Positions 9,014 to 16,954 of a DNA stretch of 34,262 bases are shown here, in pieces. Source of the stretch: Pseudomonadota bacterium. Lineage in GTDB: Bacteria > Pseudomonadota > Gammaproteobacteria > Burkholderiales > Methylophilaceae. Made by a program: the position numbers and the translations under genes. A model generated the notes under the pieces. That model was not told the origin of the DNA and ran no database searches. It saw nothing but the letters and a program-made list of their open reading frames with translations. The DNA is taken from NCBI GenBank assembly GCA_029569495.1, contig JAKQTB010000147.1:1-34262 (forward strand). The letters are read 5' to 3'. Each line of letters opens with the position of its first letter. The first letter of the stretch is position 1.

Positions 9014-11617
9014 ATGTCCAAACTGTTAATTGTTGAATCCCCTTCCAAGGCTAAAACGCTTAAAAAATATCTTGGAAGCGACTTTGAGGTTTTAGCTTCA
9101 TACGGACACGTGCGTGATTTGATTCCCAAAAATGGCGCTGTAGATACCGAACACGACTTCGCGATGAAGTACGATATTATCGAGCGCAATAGCAAACATG
9201 TGGACGCCATTGCCAAAGCCGTCAAAAGTGCAGACAGCATTTACCTCGCAACCGACCCGGACCGTGAAGGTGAGGCAATCTCTTGGCATATCGCGGAGAT
9301 ATTAAAGTCTAAAAATCTACTTAAAAATAAGCTCATGAAACGCGTTGTGTTTCATGAAATTACTAAAACAGCGGTTGAACACGCCATTGCGGAGCCGCGT
9401 GATATTTCAATGCCAATGGTCAATGCGCAACAAGCACGCCGTGCGCTCGATTACTTGGTTGGCTTTAATTTATCGCCATTGTTATGGAAAAAAATCCGCC
9501 GTGGTTTATCGGCTGGGCGCGTGCAAAGCCCGGCGCTGCGGCTCATTGTTGAGCGTGAGTTAGAAATTGAGGCTTTTAAGTCTCAAGAATATTGGTCTAT
9601 TCATTTAGATGCGCTCAAACACAGCCACGGCTTTAGCGCAAAACTTATTCAGCTCAACCATGAAAAGGTAGAGCAATTTACCGTTATCAACCACGACCAG
9701 CAAAATGATATTGTCGGTAAATTATTACTTGCAAGCGCTGGCAAAACCACTGTTTCAAGGGTAGAGAAAAAACAACGCAGCCGTAACCCTGCTGCACCTT
9801 TCACCACTTCAACCCTGCAACAAGAAGCGGTACGTAAGCTTGGTTTCACAACCTCGCGCGCCATGCGCATCGCCCAACAACTCTATGAAGGCATGGACGT
9901 TGGCAACGGCACAGTGGGTTTAATTACTTACATGCGTACAGACTCATTTAGCATTGCGGCTGAGGCAATTGCGCAAATTCGTGATTATGTGAAAAAGAAT
10001 TTCGATACTGAATATCTGCCAAAAACGGCCATTGCCTACAAAACAAAATCAAAAAGTGCGCAAGAAGCACATGAGGCGATTCGCCCGACCGATATCAACC
10101 GCACCCCTGCTAGCGTGCGCCAATACTTAACCGATGAGCAGTTCAAGTTATACGAAATGATTTGGAAACGGGCGCTTGCCTGCCAAATGTCACCTGCCAA
10201 GTTTGATGCGGTGAGTGTTGATTTAAGTGTTGGCAGTGATGCTAATTTATTCCGTGCTTCTGGCCAAACATTGGTATTTCCGGGCTTTATCGCGGTGTAT
10301 ATGGAAGGCACTGATGACGAGGAAGAAGAGGCCGAAGCCAAATTACCGCACCTTGAAACTGGCGAAGTACTGACCGTAGAAAAAATTTACGGGGAGCAAC
10401 ATTTTACTGAGCCACCACCACGCTATGGTGAAGCCAGCTTGGTTAAAATTTTAGAAGAATACGGCATTGGCCGCCCATCAACTTATGCCAGCATTATTAG
10501 CACACTGCAAGATCGTGAGTATGTGATACTCGATAAAAAACGCTTTAAGCCAACAGATGTTGGTCGGGTGGTGAATAAGTTCTTAACTGAGCATTTCACA
10601 AAATATGTGGATTACGACTTTACTGCTAATCTTGAAAATGAACTCGATGAGATTGCTGAAGGCGACCGCGAGTGGATACCGGTCATGGATGAATTCTGGC
10701 ATGGATTTAACCAGCAATTACTCAGCAAAGCCGATGTAGACCGCCCTGGCAACGAATTAATTGACGAGGCTTGCCCAAAATGTGGCAAACCGCTACAAAA
10801 ACAACTCAGCCGCTATGGCAGTTTTATTGGCTGTACGGGCTATAACGACACGCCTAAGTGTGACTACAAACGCAGTATCGGTGGCGAAGCAGCGGTAGGT
10901 GCTGACCCCATCATCATTGGCAGCGACGATGAAACTGGCAAAGAAATTATGCTCATGAACGGCCCATACGGCCCATATTTACAGCTTGGCGCAGTCATTG
11001 AGGGCGACAAAAAGAAACCGAAGCGCGTCAGTGTGCCTAAAGAGATTTCACTGGCTGACATGAGTTTAGAAACCGCAAAAATGGTGCTGTCACTCCCGCG
11101 CGATTTAGGCCAACACCCGGAAACTGGCAAAAAAATTGTGGCAAATATTGGTCGTTTTGGGCCATATGTGAATCATGATGGTAAATTTAAGTCGATTCCA
11201 AAAACTGAAAGCGTCTTTACGATCGACCTTGCAGGGGCTGTCACCCTGCTTGCGCAAGCACATAGTGGGCCAGCACCCATTGCCGATTTAGGGCCGCATC
11301 CGTCAGGCGAAGGCCGCATTGAAATCTATGCCGGACGCTATGGCCCCTATGTTCAGCATGCAAAAATTCGCGCTACTTTGCCAAAAAGTGTAGAACCAGA
11401 AGCGCTTACTTTAGAAGAAGCGATAGAACTGCTCAATGCTAAAGCACTCAAAGATGCGCCTGCTAAAAAAACAACGGCAAAGAAAGTAGTTGCTAAAAAA
11501 CCAGCCACCAAAAAAGAAGCCGTAAAAAAAGAGGCGACTAAAAAAGCCGTCACTAAAAAAACGGTCGCTAAGAAAGTAAGCAAAAAAACTGTCGCTAAAA
11601 AGCCGGCTAAAGAATAA
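9014..11617 (+). CDS. topA: DNA topoisomerase I (TopA) with lysine-rich C-terminal tail
   Basis: This type IA topoisomerase (867 residues) relaxes negative supercoils. The Toprim domain starts at KLLIVESPSKAKTLKKYLG and includes DPDREGEAISWH. The catalytic tyrosine is Y306 in YMRTDS, and RPTDI plus GRPSTYAS are canonical later blocks. One tetracysteine zinc ribbon starts at C587 (CPKCGKPL). It is followed by three related modules marked by GPYGPY, GRFGPYV and GRYGPYV that lack the cysteines. From about residue 817 the protein is a histone H1-like tail made of short KK-containing repeats, probably a non-specific DNA-binding extension. The ATG at 9014 is preceded by TAGG. A strong terminator follows. 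Confidence 0.97.
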   Translation: MSKLLIVESPSKAKTLKKYLGSDFEVLASYGHVRDLIPKNGAVDTEHDFAMKYDIIERNSKHVDAIAKAVKSADSIYLATDPDREGEAISWHIAEILKSKNLLKNKLMKRVVFHEITKTAVEHAIAEPRDISMPMVNAQQARRALDYLVGFNLSPLLWKKIRRGLSAGRVQSPALRLIVERELEIEAFKSQEYWSIHLDALKHSHGFSAKLIQLNHEKVEQFTVINHDQQNDIVGKLLLASAGKTTVSRVEKKQRSRNPAAPFTTSTLQQEAVRKLGFTTSRAMRIAQQLYEGMDVGNGTVGLITYMRTDSFSIAAEAIAQIRDYVKKNFDTEYLPKTAIAYKTKSKSAQEAHEAIRPTDINRTPASVRQYLTDEQFKLYEMIWKRALACQMSPAKFDAVSVDLSVGSDANLFRASGQTLVFPGFIAVYMEGTDDEEEEAEAKLPHLETGEVLTVEKIYGEQHFTEPPPRYGEASLVKILEEYGIGRPSTYASIISTLQDREYVILDKKRFKPTDVGRVVNKFLTEHFTKYVDYDFTANLENELDEIAEGDREWIPVMDEFWHGFNQQLLSKADVDRPGNELIDEACPKCGKPLQKQLSRYGSFIGCTGYNDTPKCDYKRSIGGEAAVGADPIIIGSDDETGKEIMLMNGPYGPYLQLGAVIEGDKKKPKRVSVPKEISLADMSLETAKMVLSLPRDLGQHPETGKKIVANIGRFGPYVNHDGKFKSIPKTESVFTIDLAGAVTLLAQAHSGPAPIADLGPHPSGEGRIEIYAGRYGPYVQHAKIRATLPKSVEPEALTLEEAIELLNAKALKDAPAKKTTAKKVVAKKPATKKEAVKKEATKKAVTKKTVAKKVSKKTVAKKPAKE

Positions 11618-11640
11618 ATTCTGAATATTGGTAAAAATTA

Positions 11641-11666
11641 AAAACGGCGCTTGCGCCGTTTTTTTT
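11641..11666 (+). terminator. Rho-independent terminator of topA
   Basis: The stem CGGCG/CGCCG (11645-11649 and 11654-11658), extended by A-T pairs, has the loop CTTG and is followed by eight T (11659-11666). It starts about 25 bp after the topA stop. The A run on the other side could allow function in both directions. Confidence 0.9.
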
Positions 11667-11723
11667 ATCTAACATCTGGCTAATGACAGCATTGAAAATT
11701 AATTTTAATTCATGCTTTTTGTG

Positions 11724-11788
11724 CCGAGGAAAATTTAATGCCCTGAGAGCCTTTATTTATAAGGCTCACAGGGCATCGAAAAAGGTTG
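11724..11788 (+). repeat. Dispersed palindromic repeat, copy B
   Basis: The left flank CCGAGGAAAATTTA is followed by the left arm ATGCCCTGAGAGCCTT (11738-11753), the loop TATTTAT, the right arm AAGGCTCACAGGGCAT (11761-11776) and the right flank CGAAAAAGGTTG. The arms pair over 16 positions with a single A/A mismatch. It lies between convergent topA and pbpG, about 30 bp past the pbpG stop and beyond the separate topA terminator. Confidence 0.88.
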
Positions 11789-11807
11789 CAGTCTAATTTG
11801 TTGGTTT

Positions 11808-12881
11808 TTAGCCGCTTACGTGTTCACCTAGTACTTCAGTTTTATTATTTTCTACCCATTTGCGCACTCGATTGGCATCGCCAATTCTTGTAGATTTTCC
11901 AGCCGCGTCCAGCAAAATAATAATAAGCGATTGACCAGAAATTTCAGCTTGCATCACCAAGCAACGTCCCGCTTCACTAATATAACCCGTTTTAGATAGA
12001 CCAATCATCCATTCACCAGCCCGCACCAGCGCATTGGTGTTCACAAAATTCACCGGGTAATCATGGTTGAGTAAACTCATTTCTTGTGAAGCGGTGGTCG
12101 ATTCCTGACGAATTTCATCATACAAATAAGCAGTTTTGACCATTTTGACTAAATCTTCAGCGGTTGAAACATTGTTGCTGTCCAAGCCAGTTGCGTCATA
12201 AAACTTAGTTGACCGCATGCCGAGCGAAGTCGCTTTGCGATTCATAGCGCGCAAAAATGCATCGATACCACCTGGATAATTATGTGCCAGCGCTGAAGCG
12301 GCACGATTTTCAGATGACATCAACGCCAAACGCAACAATTCTGCACGCGTGAGGGCAGTGCCTACGCTTAAGCGTGAGCGTGTACCTTTTAGATAATCAA
12401 TGTCGTCTTCAGAGATATACAGGACTTCATCCATCGGCAGTTTTGCATCTAACACTACCATCGCGGTCATCAGCTTGGTAACAGAGGCAATGGGTGTCAC
12501 TTCTTTGGTGTTTTTTTCGTAAATCACTTCGCCTGTGTATTGATTGATGACCAAGGCCTTGGCAGAAGCTAATTGCAGTGGGCCATTGCCGTCATATAAA
12601 TCTTCAAAGGTTTCTGTAGGTTGAACATAAACAGGTTTACGCAATTTCACATGCATGTTTGACTTACGTGATGCATTTAACTTACTGCCTTTAAGTTTTG
12701 CACTAGGGCTATGCTTAGTTAACTTATATTTGCCAGTGACGTTTTTATTCAACGTATATTTTGCGTTGCTGACTTTAGCGTTGGATGCTACATTTTTTTG
12801 CTTTTGTTTAGACGCAGCCAATGAAGCCACCGGGGTGAGGGCTAGCATGAAAGCTAAATAAATGAGTGTAAATTTACGCAT
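11808..12881 (-). CDS. pbpG: D-alanyl-D-alanine endopeptidase (PBP7/PbpG-like)
   Basis: This 357-residue low-molecular-mass penicillin-binding protein of the S11 family would cleave D-Ala-meso-DAP cross-links in periplasmic peptidoglycan. A signal peptide covers residues 1-23 (cut after LAA or nearby). A basic, low-complexity linker rich in Lys, Ser and Asn follows (about 24-85). The active-site motifs are all present: SVTK (S133, K136), SEN (190-192) and KTG (297-299). The AAGKSTRIGDANRVRKW block near the end fits PbpG. The ATG at 12881 has AGGGG upstream. A good sigma-70 promoter lies 40-75 bp upstream. The basic linker is longer than I would expect and may bind the cell wall. Confidence 0.9.
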   Translation of the reverse strand: MRKFTLIYLAFMLALTPVASLAASKQKQKNVASNAKVSNAKYTLNKNVTGKYKLTKHSPSAKLKGSKLNASRKSNMHVKLRKPVYVQPTETFEDLYDGNGPLQLASAKALVINQYTGEVIYEKNTKEVTPIASVTKLMTAMVVLDAKLPMDEVLYISEDDIDYLKGTRSRLSVGTALTRAELLRLALMSSENRAASALAHNYPGGIDAFLRAMNRKATSLGMRSTKFYDATGLDSNNVSTAEDLVKMVKTAYLYDEIRQESTTASQEMSLLNHDYPVNFVNTNALVRAGEWMIGLSKTGYISEAGRCLVMQAEISGQSLIIILLDAAGKSTRIGDANRVRKWVENNKTEVLGEHVSG

Positions 12882-12926
12882 ATAAACCCCTAAATTTTCT
12901 TATGGTACATATAGTTATGTCGGGAT

Positions 12927-12956
12927 ATTATAATTAAACTTTAACTTTGTCATCAA
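12927..12956 (-). promoter_or_regulatory. Sigma-70 promoter of pbpG
   Basis: On the minus strand TTGATG (12956-12951) and TATAAT (12932-12927) are separated by 18 bp. Transcription would start near 12920, giving a leader of about 40 nt before the ATG at 12881. The match to the -10 consensus is perfect and to the -35 is four of six. Confidence 0.55.
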
Positions 12957-13087
12957 ATATTTACAATTTTCCCGATGAACGCTATAAAAACCATCATACT
13001 TTGACTACATCTTTAATTTTAACGCCAAACTGGGTGTTTCGGATTACAATAAAACCTATATTCACCTGCTAAATTAAAACTTAAATT

Positions 13088-13468
13088 ATGTCTATTCCAA
13101 AAACACTACACTACAGTAAAGAACACCTTTGGACACAAGCCGATGTTGACGGTTCATGGCAGGCAGGCATCACCGACTATGCGCAGGATTTGTTAGGCGA
13201 TATTGTGTTTGTTGATGCACCGGCAGTCGGCACAAAACTCGTTGCAGGCCAACCCTGCGGCTTGGTTGAATCGGTGAAAACGGGCTCTGACCTACACGCG
13301 TTGGTAGATGGCGAAGTCGTTGCAATCAATGTAGAAGTAATCAACGCGCCCGAGCGCATTAACGATAAACCTTATGAGGCTTGGATTTTTAAATTTAAGC
13401 CGCTTGAGGCCAATGTTGAAGCACAACTGCTTTCAAGTGAAGATTATCAGAAACTGATTAGTGCCTAG
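13088..13468 (+). CDS. gcvH: Glycine cleavage system H protein
   Basis: GcvH (126 residues) is the lipoyl carrier that shuttles the aminomethyl group between the P, T and L proteins of the glycine cleavage system. The lipoylated lysine is K64 in ESVKTGSD; the usual wording is ESVKAASD, so the two residues after the Lys differ. The fold-defining pieces HLWTQADVDG, GITDYAQDLLGDIVFVD and the end PYEAWIFKFKP are intact and the length is normal. The gene stands alone: neither gcvT nor gcvP is adjacent, so partners must be elsewhere. I see no glycine riboswitch in the 200 bp upstream. Confidence 0.95.
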   Translation: MSIPKTLHYSKEHLWTQADVDGSWQAGITDYAQDLLGDIVFVDAPAVGTKLVAGQPCGLVESVKTGSDLHALVDGEVVAINVEVINAPERINDKPYEAWIFKFKPLEANVEAQLLSSEDYQKLISA

Positions 13469-13544
13469 CTACCCTACGGCGCAAGGAAAATTTCACGTAC
13501 TTTATACCGTAAATTAAGCGCATTTTTAACGGATATTGAGTACA

Positions 13545-13658
13545 AACCTTTTTTCGATGCCCTGAAAGCCCTATAATTAGTAATGCTTCATGCTTGCATG
13601 ATTAGCAGCACTTATGCCTGTGGTAATAAAGGCGCTCAGGGCATTAAATTTTTCTCGG
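13545..13658 (-). repeat. Dispersed palindromic repeat, copy C (inverted, with 60-bp loop insert)
   Basis: This copy is on the opposite strand to the others: the flank AACCTTTTTTCG is at its left and TTAAATTTTTCTCGG at its right. The arms ATGCCCTGAAAGCC (13557-13570) and GGCGCTCAGGGCAT (13631-13644) are kept, but the normal short loop is replaced by about 60 bp (13571-13630). Remnants of the usual loop (CTATAA and TAATAAAGG) are at the edges. The insert contains CATGCTTGCATG, a small hairpin of its own. The copy lies between convergent gcvH and the coiled-coil gene. Confidence 0.8.
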
Positions 13659-13673
13659 TGAAAATTTAAGGTT

Positions 13674-14876
13674 TTATTTTGGAAAAACCAAGCGTACCGA
13701 TTCCACCATTTTTCCAATTTCCGCTTTGATGTTAGCGGTTAAGGTTTCTTCAATACGGGGCACTTCCGCATCTAAAATCTCATGCACTTTGTTATCGAGC
13801 GCCTGCTCCACTTCAGGCAATTCGGCAGTTAATCCACGCTTAAATTCATTTTTGGCTTCAGCTGCCATCGTCATGTAGTCTTCGCGCAAGCTTGCACTCA
13901 ACTCATTCGATAGGCCTTGATAAAGCGCAGGGAAAGTATCGCCCAATTTTTGCTCAAGCGCCTGTTGCGATTCTACCTGCAGGGCATCTAAAAACACGCT
14001 GAGTTCTGAGTGCGTTTGTTGTGTCAGCTGATGATAGATGTCGGCCAGTTCGGTCGGCAGGTTCGTTTGACGTTCGGCAAGAATATCTTCATTTAATTGC
14101 GCAATTTTGCTCTGCAAACTATCTGTTGCGTTTTCCACCGTGAGGGTTTCCAAGCTGGCTAGTTTTGCTTGCAATTGCTCGGCCAACCCCTGCTCCATGG
14201 CAGGTAGGGCTTGCGTGAGGTTTGCCTGCACCGTTGCAATGCCTTGTACTTGCAGTTCATTTAACGTTTGTTCAATATCGGCTTTAACAATTGCAGCACT
14301 GTGGTGCAACATTGCCGGTAATTCTGTTGCCAAATCCGCTTTGGTTTTATCCACAAAATTCGCGGTGTTCGCCAATAATGATTGCTCTGCGCTAGTAACC
14401 GCCTGGCTTAGCTCCTGATTCACCGTTTGTTTGATGTGCGCGGCAAGTGTTTGCTGCGTTTGCTCCAACTCGGCGTAAATCGTTTCAGATAAAAAGTCGT
14501 GGCTAGCGCGTTGGGCATTCGCTAATTCATTGCTTACAAAAGATTTTAATGCACTTTCTTTTTCCAGTTGAATCGCTTCAAACTGTTTATCTAAGCGGGC
14601 TAATTGCTGCTCAAATTGCTGACTCAACGCACTTGCCAGATAGGCCTGATTGGCCTTTTGAATATTCGCGGACTCATTATGCAAGTTTTCTAAAATATCT
14701 TCCTGCAATTTTTTTCTGAGTTTTGGTATGACAGATTTTTCAATCTCATCTTCTAAATGCGGTCTGATTTTCGCAATAATTTCTGCAATTAAATTGGGGG
14801 ATAATGGAATCGACTTTGCTGAGGATTTATCTGCACCCGCAATTTCAGTTAATACAGGAATATCATCTTCTTTCAT
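13674..14876 (-). CDS. Coiled-coil protein with DUF2486-like N-terminus, downstream of holC
   Basis: The 400-residue product is almost entirely Ala-, Glu-, Leu- and Gln-rich helix without membrane segments or signal peptide. The N-terminal KEDDIPVLTEIA resembles the start of DUF2486 proteins, which I recall lying after holC in Burkholderia; this is the only family hint. A short proline-bounded segment (RPHLEDEIEKSVIPKL, residues 38-53) precedes the main helical region. A loose LPxxE motif recurs with Pro at 187, 225, 284, 316, 354 and 373; several spacings are 38 or 19. The ATG overlaps the holC stop by 4 bp, so translation is probably coupled. Function is unknown; an elongated cytoplasmic rod is a reasonable picture. 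Confidence 0.75.
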   Translation of the reverse strand: MKEDDIPVLTEIAGADKSSAKSIPLSPNLIAEIIAKIRPHLEDEIEKSVIPKLRKKLQEDILENLHNESANIQKANQAYLASALSQQFEQQLARLDKQFEAIQLEKESALKSFVSNELANAQRASHDFLSETIYAELEQTQQTLAAHIKQTVNQELSQAVTSAEQSLLANTANFVDKTKADLATELPAMLHHSAAIVKADIEQTLNELQVQGIATVQANLTQALPAMEQGLAEQLQAKLASLETLTVENATDSLQSKIAQLNEDILAERQTNLPTELADIYHQLTQQTHSELSVFLDALQVESQQALEQKLGDTFPALYQGLSNELSASLREDYMTMAAEAKNEFKRGLTAELPEVEQALDNKVHEILDAEVPRIEETLTANIKAEIGKMVESVRLVFPK

Positions 14877-15313
14877 TTCCAGTCCTTTACTTCACCTGTT
14901 TTTTCATCTGTTGCTTTAATTGCATAGCCACGATCTTTATAAAACTTGAAGCGCTGCCGTGCAGCAATTCTGTCGGATTCGTCTGTACCCACAATTTCCA
15001 CCAAATGCCTAAAGCGGCTAAAAAATGGCGGATGCTGATTCTGTAAATTAATTAAAATATCGTCTTGCTGCAAATTTTCGCCTGAACAATCAAGCAATAT
15101 AGCTGAAAATGCACTGTGTGCTTCAGTTGCCTTCGCATTTGCTAAAAAACTCGTTGCAGAATGTTGCCACAAATACTGCTGCAGCGCGCTGTTCATTTGC
15201 TCATCTTGCGTCAATAAAGTTAGCTGGCGGCCTTTATTCGTGGCTTTTTCACAAAGCTCAGCCGATTTTGCTAATTTATCAGCCACATTAAAATAGAACT
15301 CTACGCGCGTCAT
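14873..15313 (-). CDS. holC: DNA polymerase III subunit chi
   Basis: HolC (146 residues) is the clamp-loader-associated subunit that contacts single-stranded DNA-binding protein. The start TRVEFYFNVADKL and the end HPPFFSRFRHLVEIVGTDESDRIAARQRFKFYKDRGY match the family, including the conserved Arg/Lys-rich C-terminal helix. It lies 21 bp after pepA on the same strand, the usual pepA-holC order in proteobacteria, and overlaps the following coiled-coil gene by 4 bp. The valS gene that often follows holC is absent here. Confidence 0.9.
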   Translation of the reverse strand: MTRVEFYFNVADKLAKSAELCEKATNKGRQLTLLTQDEQMNSALQQYLWQHSATSFLANAKATEAHSAFSAILLDCSGENLQQDDILINLQNQHPPFFSRFRHLVEIVGTDESDRIAARQRFKFYKDRGYAIKATDEKTGEVKDWK

Positions 15314-15334
15314 ATTGCTAATATCACCCGAAAA

Positions 15335-16831
15335 TTATTGATTTGCGCGATTCACTAAAAATGCTGTTAAAAGCGGCACTGGACGACCGGTACCCCCTTT
15401 TTCTTTACCCGATTTCCAGGCAGTACCTGCAATATCCAAATGCGCCCAATGATATTTTTCAGCAAAGCGTGATAAGAAACAAGCGGCGGTAATGCTCCCT
15501 GCAGCGCGCCCGCCGATATTGGCTAAATCGGCAAAGTTACTTTCCAGTAACGGTTGATATTCTTCCCACATGGGCATGTGCCAAGCGCGGTCTAAGGCCG
15601 CCTCGCCCGCGCGCAGTAACTCGTGCGCCAGCGCGTCTTGGTTACTAAATAAGCCCGTTGCATGGTGACCAAGCGCAATGACACAAGCACCAGTGAGGGT
15701 CGCAATATCGACCACCGCACTCGGCTCAAAACGTTCAGCATAAGTCAGTGCATCACACAAAATCAGGCGGCCTTCTGCATCAGTATTCAGCACTTCAATC
15801 GTCAGCCCTGACATACTTGTCAGTACATCGCCTGGGCGCGTCGCGCGGCCATCTGGCATATTTTCACAGGTTGGAATAAGCCCAATCACATTTAACTTTA
15901 AGTCTAACGCTGCAATTGTTTTAAAGGTGCCTAACACGCTTGCGGCACCACACATATCATATTTCATCTCATCCATTTCAGCGCCTGGCTTCAATGAAAT
16001 ACCGCCGGTATCAAACGTAATTCCTTTACCCACTAACACGACTGGTTTTTCGCCCACACTCCCTTTGAGATGCTGCATGATGATAAATTTGGGAGGCGTT
16101 TCACTGCCTTGCGACACACCTAAAAATGAACCCATGCCTAATTTCTCAAGCGCCTCGCGCTCTAACACCTCTACCTGCAACCCATATTGCTGACCCAACC
16201 CCAGCGCCTGTTCTGCCAAATAAGTTGGATTACAAACATTTGGGGGCAAATTACCTAAATCTTTTGCCAAACTGACCCCAAGCGCAACGGCCTCACCATA
16301 GACCAAACCTGCATTTGCTTGAGCGATTTCACTCGTCTCAGTCACGCTGATATCCATGCTAAGCTGGATATTTTTCGTGTCTGCTTTTACTTTCTTTCTT
16401 TTGATTGCATCAAATTGATAGTGCGCATCTAATGTTGCTTCAACCAGCAACGCCACCCTACGCTCTGCGGTTAATTTTTTAACCGTTAATTCAGCTAAAA
16501 AAGTGGCAGCATTTTTTGCGCCACTTTTCACCAAAGCTTTGAGTGAAGCGCGCACGGCCTTGCAATATTGCTTTTCTGTAAATCCTGCCGCTTTACCTAA
16601 ACCTACCAGCATTACGCGCGCACTTGCGACATTTGCTACGTCGTGCAGCATTAAGGTGGATTCTAATTTGCCATCAAAATCACCACGCTTTAATATTTTT
16701 GTCAAAAAACCCTCGGCTACAGCATCCACCTGCTTTGCTGCAGCTGATAATTCCTGAGATTCGTACACCCCTAAAATGACACAATCGTTAAGCTCTTTCG
16801 CCGCACTACCGTTTTTTATGCTAAATTTCAT
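15335..16831 (-). CDS. pepA: Leucyl aminopeptidase PepA (M17 family)
   Basis: This 498-residue cytosolic dizinc aminopeptidase has the C-terminal catalytic domain signatures GKGITFDTGGISLKPG, KYDMCGAASV and NTDAEGRLILCDAL, which supply the metal ligands and the catalytic Lys and Arg. The variable N-terminal domain covers about the first 170 residues. In enteric bacteria PepA is also a DNA-binding protein, but nothing here tests that. It is divergent from lptF and heads the pepA-holC-coiled-coil operon. A possible sigma-70 promoter with an inverted repeat in its spacer lies about 35-60 bp upstream. Confidence 0.96.
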   Translation of the reverse strand: MKFSIKNGSAAKELNDCVILGVYESQELSAAAKQVDAVAEGFLTKILKRGDFDGKLESTLMLHDVANVASARVMLVGLGKAAGFTEKQYCKAVRASLKALVKSGAKNAATFLAELTVKKLTAERRVALLVEATLDAHYQFDAIKRKKVKADTKNIQLSMDISVTETSEIAQANAGLVYGEAVALGVSLAKDLGNLPPNVCNPTYLAEQALGLGQQYGLQVEVLEREALEKLGMGSFLGVSQGSETPPKFIIMQHLKGSVGEKPVVLVGKGITFDTGGISLKPGAEMDEMKYDMCGAASVLGTFKTIAALDLKLNVIGLIPTCENMPDGRATRPGDVLTSMSGLTIEVLNTDAEGRLILCDALTYAERFEPSAVVDIATLTGACVIALGHHATGLFSNQDALAHELLRAGEAALDRAWHMPMWEEYQPLLESNFADLANIGGRAAGSITAACFLSRFAEKYHWAHLDIAGTAWKSGKEKGGTGRPVPLLTAFLVNRANQ

Positions 16832-16864
16832 GGTTTACAATCCTAGTGATTTGATTTAAGTTAA

Positions 16865-16892
16865 ATTATCGCGTGTTTTACACGCATTTCAA
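16865..16892 (-). promoter_or_regulatory. Possible sigma-70 promoter of pepA with inverted repeat in the spacer
   Basis: On the minus strand TTGAAA and GATAAT are separated by 16 bp. The spacer is almost entirely the perfect inverted repeat GCGTGT-TTT-ACACGC (plus coordinates 16871-16885). Such a position would suit a repressor operator, but no regulator is known from the sequence. Confidence 0.4.
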
Positions 16893-16954
16893 AGTTGTAA
16901 ATAAACTAACCGTGCATATACTGCTCTTCAACATCAATTAAACCACCCATCAAT

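Noticed and set aside
10036-10341. 101-codon ORF on the minus strand within topA
   Set aside because: It is the antisense shadow of conserved topoisomerase sequence, with low-complexity Ser/Ala content.
12882-13087. Glycine riboswitch upstream of gcvH
   Set aside because: The region is AT-rich and I cannot find the paired conserved glycine aptamer cores.
13552-13658. Palindromic repeats as simple Rho-independent terminators
   Set aside because: Stems are followed by A-rich or mixed sequence rather than a consistent T-run on the transcript strand. topA and probably the cytochrome gene have separate terminators beside their copy. A termination role at some copies is still possible.
14107-14418. 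103-codon ORF on the plus strand within the coiled-coil gene
   Set aside because: It is antisense to a well-supported coding frame, Cys- and Ala-rich in a way typical of reverse-frame translation, and has no domain.
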